Assembly: GCF_020179475.1 (NCBI RefSeq) | Contig: NZ_JAILXZ010000006.1 | Span: 52,264 to 116,263, forward strand | Origin: Novosphingobium huizhouense | GTDB taxonomy: Bacteria; Pseudomonadota; Alphaproteobacteria; Sphingomonadales; Sphingomonadaceae | DNA length: 64,000 bases | Direction of reading: 5' to 3' | In this document: positions 35,326 to 43,463 of the stretch, one piece after another | How positions within the stretch are numbered: the first letter of the stretch is position 1 | How the letters are laid out: every line of letters starts with the position of its first letter | Program-made: the position numbers and the translations under genes | Notes under the pieces: generated by a model | What the model was told of the DNA's origin: nothing | Databases searched by the model: none | Seen by the model: only the letters and a program-made list of their open reading frames with translations

Positions 35326-36822
35326 TCAGCCCATCGTCGGGATGACGAAGGCGTTTCCGCCGTCGGGCGAGCCGTCGGGCCAGCGCTGGGTCACGGTCTT
35401 CACCTTGGTCCAGAACTTGACGCCTTCCATGCCGTGCTGGTTGGTGTCGCCGAAGGCCGAACGCTTCCAGCCGCCGAAGGTGTGGTAGGCGACCGGCACC
35501 GGGATCGGTACGTTGATGCCCACCATGCCGACGTTGACGCGCGCGGCGAACTCGCGCGCGGCATGGCCGTTGCGCGTGAAGATGGCGACGCCGTTGCCGT
35601 ACTGGTGCTTGCTCGGCAGCTCGAGCGCTTCCTCGAAGTTCTTGGCGCGCACGATCTGCAGCACCGGCCCGAAGATCTCGTTGTGGTAGCTGTCCATGTC
35701 GGGGGTAACGTGGTCGATCAGCGTCGGGCCGACGAAGAAGCCGTTCTCGTGACCCTGCAAGGTGAAGCCGCGGCCGTCGATGACCAGCTCGCCGCCTTCT
35801 TCCACGCACTTGCCGATCCAGCCTTCGACTTTTTCCTTGTGCGCCTGGGTCACCACCGGGCCATAATGCGCTTCGGGATCGGTCGACACGCCGACGCGCA
35901 GCGCGTTGATCGCGGGGATCAGCTTGGCGCGCAGCTTCTCAGCGGTTTCCTCGCCCACGGGAACGACGACGGGCAGCGCCATGCAGCGCTCGCCGGCCGA
36001 ACCGAAGGCCGCGCCGGTGAGGTCGTTGACCACCTGGTCGAGGTCGGCGTCGGGCATGACGATGCCGTGGTTCTTCGCGCCGCCCATGGCCTGCACGCGC
36101 TTGCCCGCCGCCACGCCGCGGTTGTAGACATAGTGCGCGATGTCGGACGATCCGACGAAGCTGATCGCGCCGATCGCCGGGTGATCGAGGATCGCGTCGA
36201 CCATTTCCTTGTCGCCGTGGACCACCTGGCAGATGCCCTCGGGCAGGCCCGCCTCGATGAACAGTTCGGCCAGGCGCACCGGCACCGAAGGATCGCGCTC
36301 GCTCGGCTTGATGATGAAGGCGTTGCCCGTGGCGATGGCGATCGCGCTCATCCACAGCGGGATCATGCCGGGGAAATTGAACGGGGTGATGCCAGCCCCG
36401 ATGCCGATCGGCTGGCGCATCGAATAGACGTCGATGCCGGGGCCGGCGCCCTGGGTGTATTCGCCCTTGATCACGTGCGGCAGGCCGCAGGCGAACTCGA
36501 CGACCTCGAGCCCGCGCTGGATGTCGCCCTTGGCGTCGGCGATGACCTTGCCGTGCTCGGACGACAGCGTGCGGGCGAGCTCGTCCATGTTCGCTTCGAC
36601 CAGTTCCTTGAAGCGGAACATCACGCGGGCGCGGCGCTGCGGGTTGGTCGCGGCCCAGGCGGGCTGCGCCTTCAATGCGGCCTGCACCGCGCGCTCGAGC
36701 GTCTCGGCCGTGCCGAGCGCGACCTGCGCCTGCACGCCGCCGTTGTTGGGATCGAAGACATCGCCCTTGCGGGCGGGCTCGCCGCCGGCACCGCCGACGA
36801 TGAAATGGTCGATGAGGCGCAT
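35326..36822 (-). CDS. mmsA: CoA-acylating methylmalonate-semialdehyde dehydrogenase
   Basis: Converts methylmalonate semialdehyde to propionyl-CoA with NAD and CoA, the last step of valine breakdown. It is 498 residues from ATG 36822, with GAGAGGA upstream. Motifs are TPFNFPGMIPLWM, FVGSSDIAHYVY, MGGAKNHGIVMPDADLDQ, the catalytic Cys in GSAGERCMALPV, and GVGINVPIPVP-type VGMVGINVPIPVPVAYHTFGGWKRS. It lies apart from the other valine genes and divergent from the LysR regulator. Confidence 0.96.
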   Translation of the reverse strand: MRLIDHFIVGGAGGEPARKGDVFDPNNGGVQAQVALGTAETLERAVQAALKAQPAWAATNPQRRARVMFRFKELVEANMDELARTLSSEHGKVIADAKGDIQRGLEVVEFACGLPHVIKGEYTQGAGPGIDVYSMRQPIGIGAGITPFNFPGMIPLWMSAIAIATGNAFIIKPSERDPSVPVRLAELFIEAGLPEGICQVVHGDKEMVDAILDHPAIGAISFVGSSDIAHYVYNRGVAAGKRVQAMGGAKNHGIVMPDADLDQVVNDLTGAAFGSAGERCMALPVVVPVGEETAEKLRAKLIPAINALRVGVSTDPEAHYGPVVTQAHKEKVEGWIGKCVEEGGELVIDGRGFTLQGHENGFFVGPTLIDHVTPDMDSYHNEIFGPVLQIVRAKNFEEALELPSKHQYGNGVAIFTRNGHAAREFAARVNVGMVGINVPIPVPVAYHTFGGWKRSAFGDTNQHGMEGVKFWTKVKTVTQRWPDGSPDGGNAFVIPTMG

Positions 36823-36922
36823 GGGAATCCTCTCAGGTTGAACCGCTAAGCGATATTGCGCGCTTCCTGCGCCCCGATCCGGTTGCAAGCAACACGCGAA
36901 AATGCGAGGTTCACCTGCAATC
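36823..36922. promoter_or_regulatory. Divergent mmsA/lysR promoter region with LysR-type palindrome
   Basis: This 100-base spacer separates two divergent genes. GTTGC-AA-GCAAC at 36882-36893 is a perfect inverted repeat near the LysR start, and AGGT-TC-ACCT follows it. LysR regulators typically bind such a shared spacer, repressing themselves and activating the target. Which site is used is inferred. Confidence 0.5.
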
Positions 36923-37819
36923 ATGCAGGCCCTCGACTGGAACGACTTCCAGGCCTTCCTCGCCGTCGCCCGCGCCGGCCAGCTCGCGCGCGCCGCCGCC
37001 GCGATGGGGGTCGACGCCACCACCGTCGGCCGCCGCCTGCGCAGGCTCGAAGCGCGCGTCGGCGCCACGCTGTTCGAACAGACGCGCGAAGGGCAGGTCC
37101 TGACCGAAGCGGGCGAAGCCATGCTCGCCGAAGTCGAAGCGATGGAGCAGGCCGCCAGCCGCATCGCCGAACATGCCGCCACCGGGGGCGGCCCGGTGGG
37201 GCTCTTGCGCGTCAGCCTGTCCGAAGGCTTCGCCAGCTGGATCGTCGCGCCCGCGCTGCCCAGCTTCATCGACGCCAATCCGCGCCTGATGGTCGATCTG
37301 GTGGCGAACTCGGGCTTCCTCAGCCCGTCCAAGCGCGAAGCCGATCTTGCCGTCACGCTCTCCCGCCCCCGCGCGGGCCCAGTCATCGCGGGCAAGCTGT
37401 CGGACTATGCGCTCAGGCTCTACGCCACGCGCGGCTATCTTGCGCGGCGGGGCATGCCCGAACGCCCGGCGGACCTCGCGCAGGGCCATCGCCTCGTCGG
37501 CTACATCCCCGACCTGCTCTATGCGCCCGAACTGCGCTATCTCGCCGAGATCGAGGAGGATCTGTCCGCCACCGTGCGCTCCAGCTCGATCAACGCGCAG
37601 CACCGCCTGATTGCGGCCGGGGCGGGCATCGGCGTGCTGCCCTGCTTCATCGGCGATGCGGACAAGTGGCTGGTGCCCGTCCTGCCCGAATCGCGCATCA
37701 CCCGCAGCTTCTGGCTGGTCACGCACAAGGACACGCACAACCTCGCCCGCGTGCGCGCCTTCAAGGACTGGCTGACCGCGCTCGCCCTGCGCGAACGCGC
37801 CCGCCTCCTCCCCCGCTAG
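36923..37819 (+). CDS. LysR-family transcriptional regulator
   Basis: A 298-residue LysR protein. The N-terminal winged HTH is MQALDWNDFQAFLAVARAGQLARAAAAMGVDATTVGRRLRRLEARVG, and the LysR substrate-binding domain (periplasmic-binding-like) spans about 90-298. I start at 36923, which gives the canonical LysR start; an upstream ATG at 36902 adds seven residues. Divergent placement 100 bases from mmsA suggests control of that gene, with methylmalonate semialdehyde or a valine intermediate as possible effector. Confidence 0.9.
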   Translation: MQALDWNDFQAFLAVARAGQLARAAAAMGVDATTVGRRLRRLEARVGATLFEQTREGQVLTEAGEAMLAEVEAMEQAASRIAEHAATGGGPVGLLRVSLSEGFASWIVAPALPSFIDANPRLMVDLVANSGFLSPSKREADLAVTLSRPRAGPVIAGKLSDYALRLYATRGYLARRGMPERPADLAQGHRLVGYIPDLLYAPELRYLAEIEEDLSATVRSSSINAQHRLIAAGAGIGVLPCFIGDADKWLVPVLPESRITRSFWLVTHKDTHNLARVRAFKDWLTALALRERARLLPR

Positions 37820-37866
37820 ATCCTCCCCTGCAAGGGGAGGGGGACCAGCCGCAGGCTGGTGGAGGG
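37820..37866. repeat. REP-like palindromic intergenic element, copy 2 (reverse orientation)
   Basis: Read on the minus strand, CCCCTCCACCA, a hairpin (GCCTGCGGC), GGTCCCCCTCCCC and a final GGGGAGGA reproduce the order of the element at 1101-1167. The inner stem differs, which suggests pairing is conserved rather than sequence. It follows the LysR gene directly. Confidence 0.6.
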
Positions 37867-37909
37867 GTAAAGAGCTTAAACGAGGCGCCGAACGGCGCCC
37901 AACCCGACT

Positions 37910-38206
37910 TCAGGCCTTGGCGACCGGCGCGTCCTCGCCCAAGTCCTCGTACCACGCCTCGACCGGACCGTTCAGCTTGAGCGTCAGCGGATTGCCCTTG
38001 CGATCCATCGTCTTGCCCGCCTGGACACGGACCCAGCCTTCGGAAATGCAGTATTCCTCGACGTTGTTGCGGACCACGCCCTTGAAGCGGATGCCCACGC
38101 CACGGCGCAGCTTGTCCGCATCGAAGTACGGGCTGCGCGGATTGATGGCGAGGTGATCCGGCGGCACGTCGGGGCCGGAAGTCTGCGGAATGGTTTCGTC
38201 GGTCAT
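37910..38206 (-). CDS. DUF3297 protein (98 aa)
   Basis: A small soluble protein matching DUF3297: PPDHLAINPRSPYFDADKLRRGVGIRFKGVVRNNVEEYCISEGWVRV, then GKTMDRKGNPLTLKLNGPVEAWYEDLG. The start is ATG 38206 (MTDETIPQ). An upstream ATG at 38236 is less likely. The role is unknown; some databases tie it loosely to glutathione-peroxidase-like names without support here. Confidence 0.83.
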   Translation of the reverse strand: MTDETIPQTSGPDVPPDHLAINPRSPYFDADKLRRGVGIRFKGVVRNNVEEYCISEGWVRVQAGKTMDRKGNPLTLKLNGPVEAWYEDLGEDAPVAKA

Positions 38207-38236
38207 GGTGCGCGGCAAATATCTTGCCCACCCCAC

Positions 38237-38265
38237 TTGTCAATCGCAGCCGCACCGGATAGAGG
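38237..38265 (+). promoter_or_regulatory. Promoter of tRNA-Val
   Basis: TTGTCA (38237-38242), a 17-base spacer and TAGAGG (38260-38265) form a sigma-70-type promoter. The start would fall about 25-27 bases before the tRNA. Confidence 0.6.
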
Positions 38266-38297
38266 CGCGCCCCTGCCCCGGCTCCACGCCGGCGAGC

Positions 38298-38372
38298 GGG
38301 CGCGTAGCTCAGCGGTAGAGCACACCCTTCACACGGGTGGGGTCACAGGTTCAATCCCTGTCGCGCCCACCA
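38298..38372 (+). tRNA. tRNA-Val (anticodon CAC)
   Basis: A full cloverleaf of 75 bases. The acceptor stem is GGGCGCG/CGCGCCC with encoded ACCA. The anticodon stem CACCC/GGGTG has loop TTCACAC with CAC at 38330-38332, and the T-arm has CAGGTTCAATCCCTG. It reads GUG. It is followed by a strong hairpin terminator. Confidence 0.98.
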
Positions 38373-38375
38373 CTC

Positions 38376-38405
38376 AAACCCGCAGGGGTCCCTGCGGGTT
38401 TTTGT
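38376..38405 (+). terminator. Rho-independent terminator after tRNA-Val
   Basis: The stem AAACCCGCAGG (38376-38386) pairs with CCTGCGGGTTT (38391-38401) over a 4-base loop, followed by a run of T (TTTTTGTG). It begins 4 bases after the tRNA CCA. Confidence 0.9.
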
Positions 38406-38749
38406 GTTTCTGGCGACCCGATCTCTCCCGTTTGGACCTTCGCACCCGAAGAGCCGCCCAGCAACTGCCGCCCCCTTCTCATCCTCTCCGTGCAGGAGAC
38501 GGCGCTGGATGCGGTGCTGGGTCAGAGCCCCGCCGCCTTCGCAAGCCAGGTGTCTGCGCGCAAGGAGAGCGCCCGCCGCCAAATCCGCCCGCCCCGAGCC
38601 CGTCGAAGGGCCGCCCTTCCTTGAGCGCAGCACCGAGACAGACCGCAACGCCGCCCCAACCGCAAGGCCAGCGCCGGAAGACGTCCCGGGAGCGCGAGGG
38701 GCCCTGCCCCTCGCACCGTCCCTTCTCCTTCAACCCTCCCCAACCCATC
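38406..38749. other. Gene-free stretch with a diverged repeat
   Basis: No supported gene. Open frames here are Arg/Pro-rich shadows. A repeat related to 24231-24270 lies at 38621-38650. GAGCCCGTCGAAGGGC nearby resembles a common sphingomonad intergenic repeat. The rest shows nothing recognisable. Confidence 0.4.
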
Positions 38750-38778
38750 TTGACACGACTAACCATATAGGTTATACG
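38750..38778 (+). promoter_or_regulatory. Strong promoter with an inverted repeat in its spacer
   Basis: TTGACA (38750-38755) and TATACG (38773-38778) are 17 bases apart. The spacer has TAACC-ATATA-GGTTA, a perfect 5-base inverted repeat placed where a repressor would block polymerase. The motif is like operators reported for ArsR-family repressors, but no such gene is nearby. The start would be near 38785. Confidence 0.6.
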
Positions 38779-38784
38779 CCGCCC

Positions 38785-39430
38785 CACGGACCGGGAGCGG
38801 CATGGCCGGCTTGCTCTTCGCTCCTTCGGGGTTGCGCCCATGCGGCAAGGCCCCGACGCGACCGGCGCGGGTCGGCGCTGCGGGAAGCCGGATCTCTCAC
38901 CAGATGCGGCGAGCGAGGGCGTAAAGCCCCAAGTCCCTCAGGGCATACCCAGCCAGTGCAACGGACGGGCGGATGTGGTGCGGTGGTTCAGCCGCGTGGC
39001 AGCGCTCCCATGAAGTCCGGTTCCGGTCCGGCCTGGCCCCCTCGCGCGGCCCTGCTTATCCCGGAACTTATCCTTAGGGACTCGCTACGGACCCGATGCG
39101 GCACGCGAGCCGTCGCAAGGGATACGAGCCCCCGTCCGAACAAGGCCGAGCCGTGCGGGAAGCAACGCCCCCGCCGGCCACTCGCCAGAGCGTTCACCGC
39201 CCTCCTTCGCGCAGCGCCAGGCAATGGCGCCCGCGCCGGTCGCGCAGGTCCGTTCCGTTTCCCCAAGGCGTTAGGTCCGGGTTCGCCGCCGGATGGTTTC
39301 GTGTGTGCGGCCTCGACGATCACCGCACAAAACGCGCGGCGCGAGCCCTGCGCAAATTGACTCGGCGGCGCACACCTGCCATGCGCCGGGCCGTTCGATG
39401 AACGACGTCGATCCGCCGCCGCGGTCGGAT
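38785..39430 (+). other. Unassigned transcript-like region downstream of the orphan promoter
   Basis: No convincing gene is found in about 650 bases. A 40-codon frame at 38802-38924 has GGGAG upstream. A 56-codon frame (38839 to about 39012) overlaps the following ATG by ATGA. Both encode low-complexity Arg/Pro/Gly-rich sequence without family features. Local hairpins such as CGACC/GGTCG near 38853-38874 and GCGG/CCGC near 38980-38994 suggest structured RNA. It could be a non-coding RNA or a vestige. RNase P, SRP and tmRNA signatures were not found here. Confidence 0.35.
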
Positions 39431-39439
39431 CGCCCCGGT

Positions 39440-39516
<77 letters not shown>

Positions 39517-39620
39517 TTTTTCCCGACGCGACCTTTTTCCTGCGATCTTCGACCGGTTCGTGGATGGCTGGTCTGCGGCCGCACGCCCTCGACACTCTCG
39601 ATCGCGGCTCGTCCTGTCAT

Positions 39621-39830
39621 TCAGGGCTTGATCAGGACTTTGAGCGCTTCGCGTCGGTCCATGGCAGCATAGCCTTGCGGCACGCCCACGCGACCGACCG
39701 CGCCGCCAGCGCGCATGACGCCCATCGACGTTTCCATCGCCTGACCGGTGCCGACGCGTTCCAGCACCGGTTGCGCGCCGAGTCCGCCGGTCAAGGCGCG
39801 CACGCGTTCCACGCCTTCATCGCCCCGTTC
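39621..39830 (-). pseudogene. Relic of a zinc-type alcohol dehydrogenase with internal deletion
   Basis: The translation ERGDEGVERVRALTGGLGAQ, followed by VLERVGTGQAMETSMGVMRAGGAVGRVGVPQG, matches the NAD-domain of medium-chain alcohol dehydrogenases. It jumps directly to YAAMDRREALKVLIKP, which is the normal extreme C-terminus of the same proteins. About 80 residues between them, and all of the N-terminal zinc domain, are missing. So this is a doubly truncated remnant rather than a gene. The upstream frame (39831-39992) has no relation. Confidence 0.7.
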
Positions 39831-39936
39831 GCGCAACCCCGGCGCGGGCGAGCACGCCTGTTCGAAGCCTTCAACCAGAGCCTTCTCGAAAACCCCATCC
39901 CCATCGGCGCGTGAGGCGCTGCCTTCCGCAGACTGA

Positions 39937-40032
39937 GGAAATCCGGTGGCCGAGAGCTTCTTCACCAACCTGATCAACAACGCCGCAGACACGGACGTCG
40001 AGTTCCCGGCGATCTGGGCCGTGAACGCATAG
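39937..40032 (+). pseudogene. Possible C-terminal gene fragment
   Basis: The frame between TGA at 39934 and TAG at 40030 reads ESFFTNLINNAADTDVEFPA, then IWAVNA, after a GTG at 39946. It looks like the end of a globular protein, somewhat like the tail of carboxymuconolactone decarboxylase/AhpD-type proteins, but is too short to assign. A GAGGA before the GTG could be chance. It is probably another relic in this debris zone. Confidence 0.35.
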
Positions 40033-40154
40033 CGGGGCCTTCGAGGTTTGAGGCAGAACGGCCATCTGCGGGGTCGTGGGCGGGTCCGAACCCTGCCACC
40101 GCAGCCAATCGATCGCCTGCCCCCCGAAAGGTCGGGAGCACATTTGGTACGGGA

Positions 40155-40268
40155 TCAGCGGTTGTTGTCGCGATTGCGGGAGCGGCGCAGGCGGCGGCAG
40201 AGCCATTCGGCGAAGGTCAGCGCGCAGACGAACACCAGCAGCACGATCGAGGCGACAGTCAGGTACAT
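40155..40268 (-). CDS. Very small membrane protein (37 aa)
   Basis: ATG at 40268 is preceded by GAGGAG about 10 bases upstream. The product begins MYLTVASIVLLVFVCALTFA, one transmembrane helix, followed by EWLCRRLRRSRNRDNNR, a strongly basic tail that would stay cytoplasmic. It falls below common length cut-offs and lacks a recognised family. The helix, positive tail and ribosome site argue for a real gene. Confidence 0.6.
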   Translation of the reverse strand: MYLTVASIVLLVFVCALTFAEWLCRRLRRSRNRDNNR

Positions 40269-40281
40269 CGGACGGTCTCCT

Positions 40282-40622
40282 CGCGGGCGCGCCGCGGCCT
40301 GGCGTCAGGCTTCAGGCGATGCGGTCATTCGGCCCGTGCCACGATTATAGATAAAGTTCATAGTTTCGTCGAGTCAGGGGGAGCCCTCCGGGCATTGGGC
40401 CGAGAACGCGCGCGGTTCGTCGCGTCCACCAGTTGCGCTCGCCTGCGACAAACAGCGCGCACCGCGCGCTCGCCCCCTCCGCTGCGCGGCGGATAGCCGG
40501 GAGTTCCGCTCGTCGGGCCGACCCCGTGCCCGGGTTACGCTCGCCTTTTGCGCCGCCCGCCCGGTGCGGAACGAAGCGCCCGGCGGCTCCTTGTAAGGGC
40601 GCACCAAACGCACGGAGCAGCC
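40282..40622. other. Gene-free stretch upstream of the stress-like gene
   Basis: About 340 bases without a supported gene. An AT-richer patch at 40341-40372 (GATTATAGATAAAGTTCATAG) may be part of a promoter for the following gene. GGAG lies just before its ATG. Otherwise nothing recognisable is seen. Confidence 0.4.
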
Positions 40623-41144
40623 ATGACTACCGCATCAGCCATCTTCGATACCCACGCGCAAGCCGAACGGGCGGTCAGCGACCTGCGCGCGCTCGGCGTC
40701 GACGACGCCCGCCTCTCGGTCATCGCGCACCACGGCGGCTCGACCACCGTCAGCAATGTCGACGGCGACGTGACCGACGACGACCATCGCAACGTCCTGC
40801 GCGGCATCCTGGGCGGCGGCGCGCTGGGCGCCGGGCTCGGCGTCGCCGCGCTCGCCATTCCCGGGGTCGGGCCGCTGGTCGCCGCGGGCGCCATCGCCGC
40901 CTCGGCAGTGCCGAGCGCGATGGGCATCGGCGCCGCGATCGGCGCGATCGGCGGCACGCTCAACGAGACGCTGACCAAGCACGGCGTCAGCGACGAGGAC
41001 GCCGCCTACTACAACGAACGCATGCGCGACGGCGCGGTCGTGGTCACCGCCGAGGACGATTCGATCGGCTACGATGCGCTGCAGGATGCGCTGCACCGCG
41101 CCGGCGGCCACAACGCCCGCCGCGGCGCGACGACGACGATCTGA
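40623..41144 (+). CDS. General-stress-protein-17M-like protein with glycine-rich hydrophobic core
   Basis: The 173-residue protein begins MTTASAIFDTHAQAERAVSDLRALGVDDARLSVIAHH, a ferredoxin-like N-terminal domain like that of general stress protein 17M. A central Gly/Ala-rich hydrophobic stretch (LGGGALGAGLGVAALAIPGVGPLVAAGAIA and on) could insert in membrane or pack as glycine-zipper helices. The C-terminal domain has EDAAYYNERMRDGAVVVTAEDD. It is monocistronic. Function is unknown. Confidence 0.8.
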   Translation: MTTASAIFDTHAQAERAVSDLRALGVDDARLSVIAHHGGSTTVSNVDGDVTDDDHRNVLRGILGGGALGAGLGVAALAIPGVGPLVAAGAIAASAVPSAMGIGAAIGAIGGTLNETLTKHGVSDEDAAYYNERMRDGAVVVTAEDDSIGYDALQDALHRAGGHNARRGATTTI

Positions 41145-41169
41145 CCCCGGCGCGACGCTCCCGGCGGCC

Positions 41170-41763
41170 TCACACGCCGCCGGGGCGTCCGTCCCAGGCC
41201 GCCACCGCCGCCTCCACAGCAGCCTTGTGCGCGCGGCCGTTCTCGACATAGTGGGCAACGCCCGCGCGCATCCCCGCGATCGCCTCGTCGGTCAGATCGC
41301 GCATGAAGGCGGCCGGGCGCCCGCCCCACAGCTGCCGCGCGCCGATCCGCTTGTTCGGCGTCAGCAGCGCGCCCGCCGCCAGCATGCCGTCGCTTTCTAT
41401 CACGCAGCCGTTCATCACCGTGGTCGACAGGCCGACGAAGCCGCGGTCCTCGATCGTGCAGCCGTGGATCATCGCGATGTGGCCGACCAGCACGTCGTCG
41501 CCGATGATCGTCGGAAAGCCGTTCGGATGGCGCGGCTCGGGGCTGTCGCAGTGGATCACCGTGCCGTCCTGGATATTGCTGCGCGCGCCGATCACCACGC
41601 GGTTGACGTCGGCGCGGATCACGCAGTTGTACCAGATCGACACGTCTGGCCCGATCTCGACATCGCCGATGATCCGGCAGCCCGGCGCGATGAAGGCGCT
41701 GTCGTGGATGCGCGGGGCCTTGCCGTGGATGGCGATGATCGTGGTGTCGGGCCGGTTGGTCAT
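41170..41763 (-). CDS. Gamma-carbonic-anhydrase-like hexapeptide-repeat protein
   Basis: A 197-residue left-handed beta-helix protein of the gamma-CA/YrdA type. Hexapeptide turns run from APGCRIIGDVEIGPDVSIWYNCVIRADVNRVVIGARSNIQDG. Metal-binding His are in VIHCDS and VGHIAMIHGCTIEDRGFVG. A C-terminal helix follows. GAGGAGACGAGAAGAG precedes the start at 41763. It follows the thiolase-like gene by 14 bases on the same strand. Enzyme activity is unproven in many members. Confidence 0.9.
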   Translation of the reverse strand: MTNRPDTTIIAIHGKAPRIHDSAFIAPGCRIIGDVEIGPDVSIWYNCVIRADVNRVVIGARSNIQDGTVIHCDSPEPRHPNGFPTIIGDDVLVGHIAMIHGCTIEDRGFVGLSTTVMNGCVIESDGMLAAGALLTPNKRIGARQLWGGRPAAFMRDLTDEAIAGMRAGVAHYVENGRAHKAAVEAAVAAWDGRPGGV

Positions 41764-41777
41764 CTCTTCTCGTCTCC

Positions 41778-43316
41778 TCAGCCCAGCACGAAGCCGTTGC
41801 GCTTCTCGTCCGGCGTCACCGTCACCTTCCGGCCCAGCGGATCGCTTTCGATCATCGCGGCGATGGTCGCGGCATCGCGGCTTTCCGCGATGAACCGCCC
41901 CCCGCTGTCGAGATCGCCGATCACGATCGCCTGGACCGGGTCGGCCTTGGCATAGACCACCGTATAGGTGCCCACGGTGCCGGCCCCCTCTGGCCTTTCT
42001 GCCAGCACCGCCTTGGGTACGGCGTCGAGCTTGTCCTGCACCGTCTTGGTTTCGCAGCTCGGCCATGCGCGCGGGGTGGTGGACAGGATCGCCGCGCCGT
42101 ACTTCGACTGGAACCCGCCGTTGAGGCCGACGAAGCCGAAGCTGCCGGGCTTTTCGCGCAGAGTTTCGGTCATGCTGGCAAAGGCATGCATCGAATAGTT
42201 GTTGCCCGCCCCGCCGAAGTAGGGAAGCCCGCCGGTGACCGTCAGCCCGCGCGGGTCCTGCGGCGAAAGGCCCAGATAGCGCACCGCGGCGTTGAACACC
42301 GGGATCGGGAAGCAGGAATAGAAATCGAACGCCGCCATGTCGTCGGCGCTCTTGCCCGCAGTCGCGAAGGCGGCGTCGATCGCGCCCTTGGCCGCCGGGT
42401 AGGCTTCGATCTCGGGCCGGTCGAGGATCTCGCGCTCGGTGGCGAGCGCCGCGCCGTGGAGGTAGACCCACTTGTCTTCGGGCACACCCGCCTCGCGCGC
42501 GGCCTTGACCGACATCAGCACCACCGCCGCCGCCTGGTTGACCTGGTCGCGCGACACCAGCTTGAGCGGATAGGGATCGGCGATCATCCGGTTGCGCTCG
42601 CCCACGGTGGCGATCTCTTCCGCGCTCATCGGCTTGACCGCCGCCGAGCTGTAGGGGTTGGTCGCAGCGACTTCGGTAAACGGGGCGAACAGCTTGCCCA
42701 TTTCGAGCGCATAGTCGGCGCGCGACAGGCCCAGCTTGGCCCGGCGCGCGTTCTCGCACAGCGCATAGGCGACGACCGGCGCGCGGATGCCATGCGCGAT
42801 GCTGGTGGCCGAAAGCGTGCCTTCGAAGCCCATCCCCATGTCGATCATCTCGCCATCGTCATGCTCGGCCCAGTCGCGCGTCTCGCCCTTGGCCAGCAGG
42901 TGCCGCACGGTGGAGATGGCTTCGCTGCCGAACGCGAGCGCAGCCTCGACTTCGCCGCGCGCGATCTTGTCGCCCAGGTCCGCGATCAGCGCGAGCGGCG
43001 ACTGGCCGCCGACCTTGTGCAGGATGGCAACGTCGGGCTTGATGCCAAGCCGACGCGCCACGGCGAGCGGCATCTTCTCGGCGCGGCCGAACGGCACCTG
43101 CATCGCGCCCGATTCCTCGAACGTGCGCACCGATCCCACCGCCTTGATGCGCCCGGAAATGTCCGCGCCAGAACCGCCCTTGGCATCGGCAATCGCGGCG
43201 GCGGCGGCGCGTTCGGACAAGTCGGCGAACGAAAGCCCGGCATAGTCGGGCGCGTCGATCCGCTCGACGAACTGGCCGACGCCGACGATGACGGGGGTGG
43301 TATCGCTGACGGTCAC
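41778..43316 (-). CDS. Thiolase-like acetyl-CoA acetyltransferase (SCP2-type)
   Basis: A 512-residue thiolase-superfamily protein with SVRTFEESGAMQVPFGRAEKMPLAVARRLGIKP, HKVGGQSPLALIADLGDKIARGEVEAALAFGSEAI, and GLTVTGGLPYFGGAGNNYSMHAF, the signature of the long SCP2-type thiolases. The nucleophilic Cys is in FDFYSCFPIP. A C-terminal extension holds YTVVYAKADP. Its substrate is unknown; members in sphingomonads are often near steroid or fatty-acid genes. It is divergent from the GMC oxidoreductase. Confidence 0.88.
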   Translation of the reverse strand: MTVSDTTPVIVGVGQFVERIDAPDYAGLSFADLSERAAAAAIADAKGGSGADISGRIKAVGSVRTFEESGAMQVPFGRAEKMPLAVARRLGIKPDVAILHKVGGQSPLALIADLGDKIARGEVEAALAFGSEAISTVRHLLAKGETRDWAEHDDGEMIDMGMGFEGTLSATSIAHGIRAPVVAYALCENARRAKLGLSRADYALEMGKLFAPFTEVAATNPYSSAAVKPMSAEEIATVGERNRMIADPYPLKLVSRDQVNQAAAVVLMSVKAAREAGVPEDKWVYLHGAALATEREILDRPEIEAYPAAKGAIDAAFATAGKSADDMAAFDFYSCFPIPVFNAAVRYLGLSPQDPRGLTVTGGLPYFGGAGNNYSMHAFASMTETLREKPGSFGFVGLNGGFQSKYGAAILSTTPRAWPSCETKTVQDKLDAVPKAVLAERPEGAGTVGTYTVVYAKADPVQAIVIGDLDSGGRFIAESRDAATIAAMIESDPLGRKVTVTPDEKRNGFVLG

Positions 43317-43463
43317 GTTCGGGCACCTCTTGCATGGCGGCGGTGCGGCAGGCTTGCTTGCCTTACGCGCACTTGTGCCGGTTGATTCGCGGCTCCATCA
43401 GTGTTCTTAACCGGACGATTAATCAACCGCCGTTGCGAGACGGGCGGCGCGAAGGGAGCGGAC

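Noticed and set aside
33191..35809. Minus-strand open frame of 872 codons over the AraC and desaturase genes
   Set aside because: Low-complexity Arg/Gly shadow of two genes with clear domains on the plus strand. A short part simply continues from mmsA in another frame.
38802..38924. 40-codon frame with GGGAG upstream
   Set aside because: Composition is low-complexity and no homologue style is apparent. It is kept only as part of the unassigned transcript region.
43404..43422. TTAA-N8-TTAA upstream of the GMC gene
   Set aside because: Spacing is one base longer than the CtrA consensus, so it is not called as a site.
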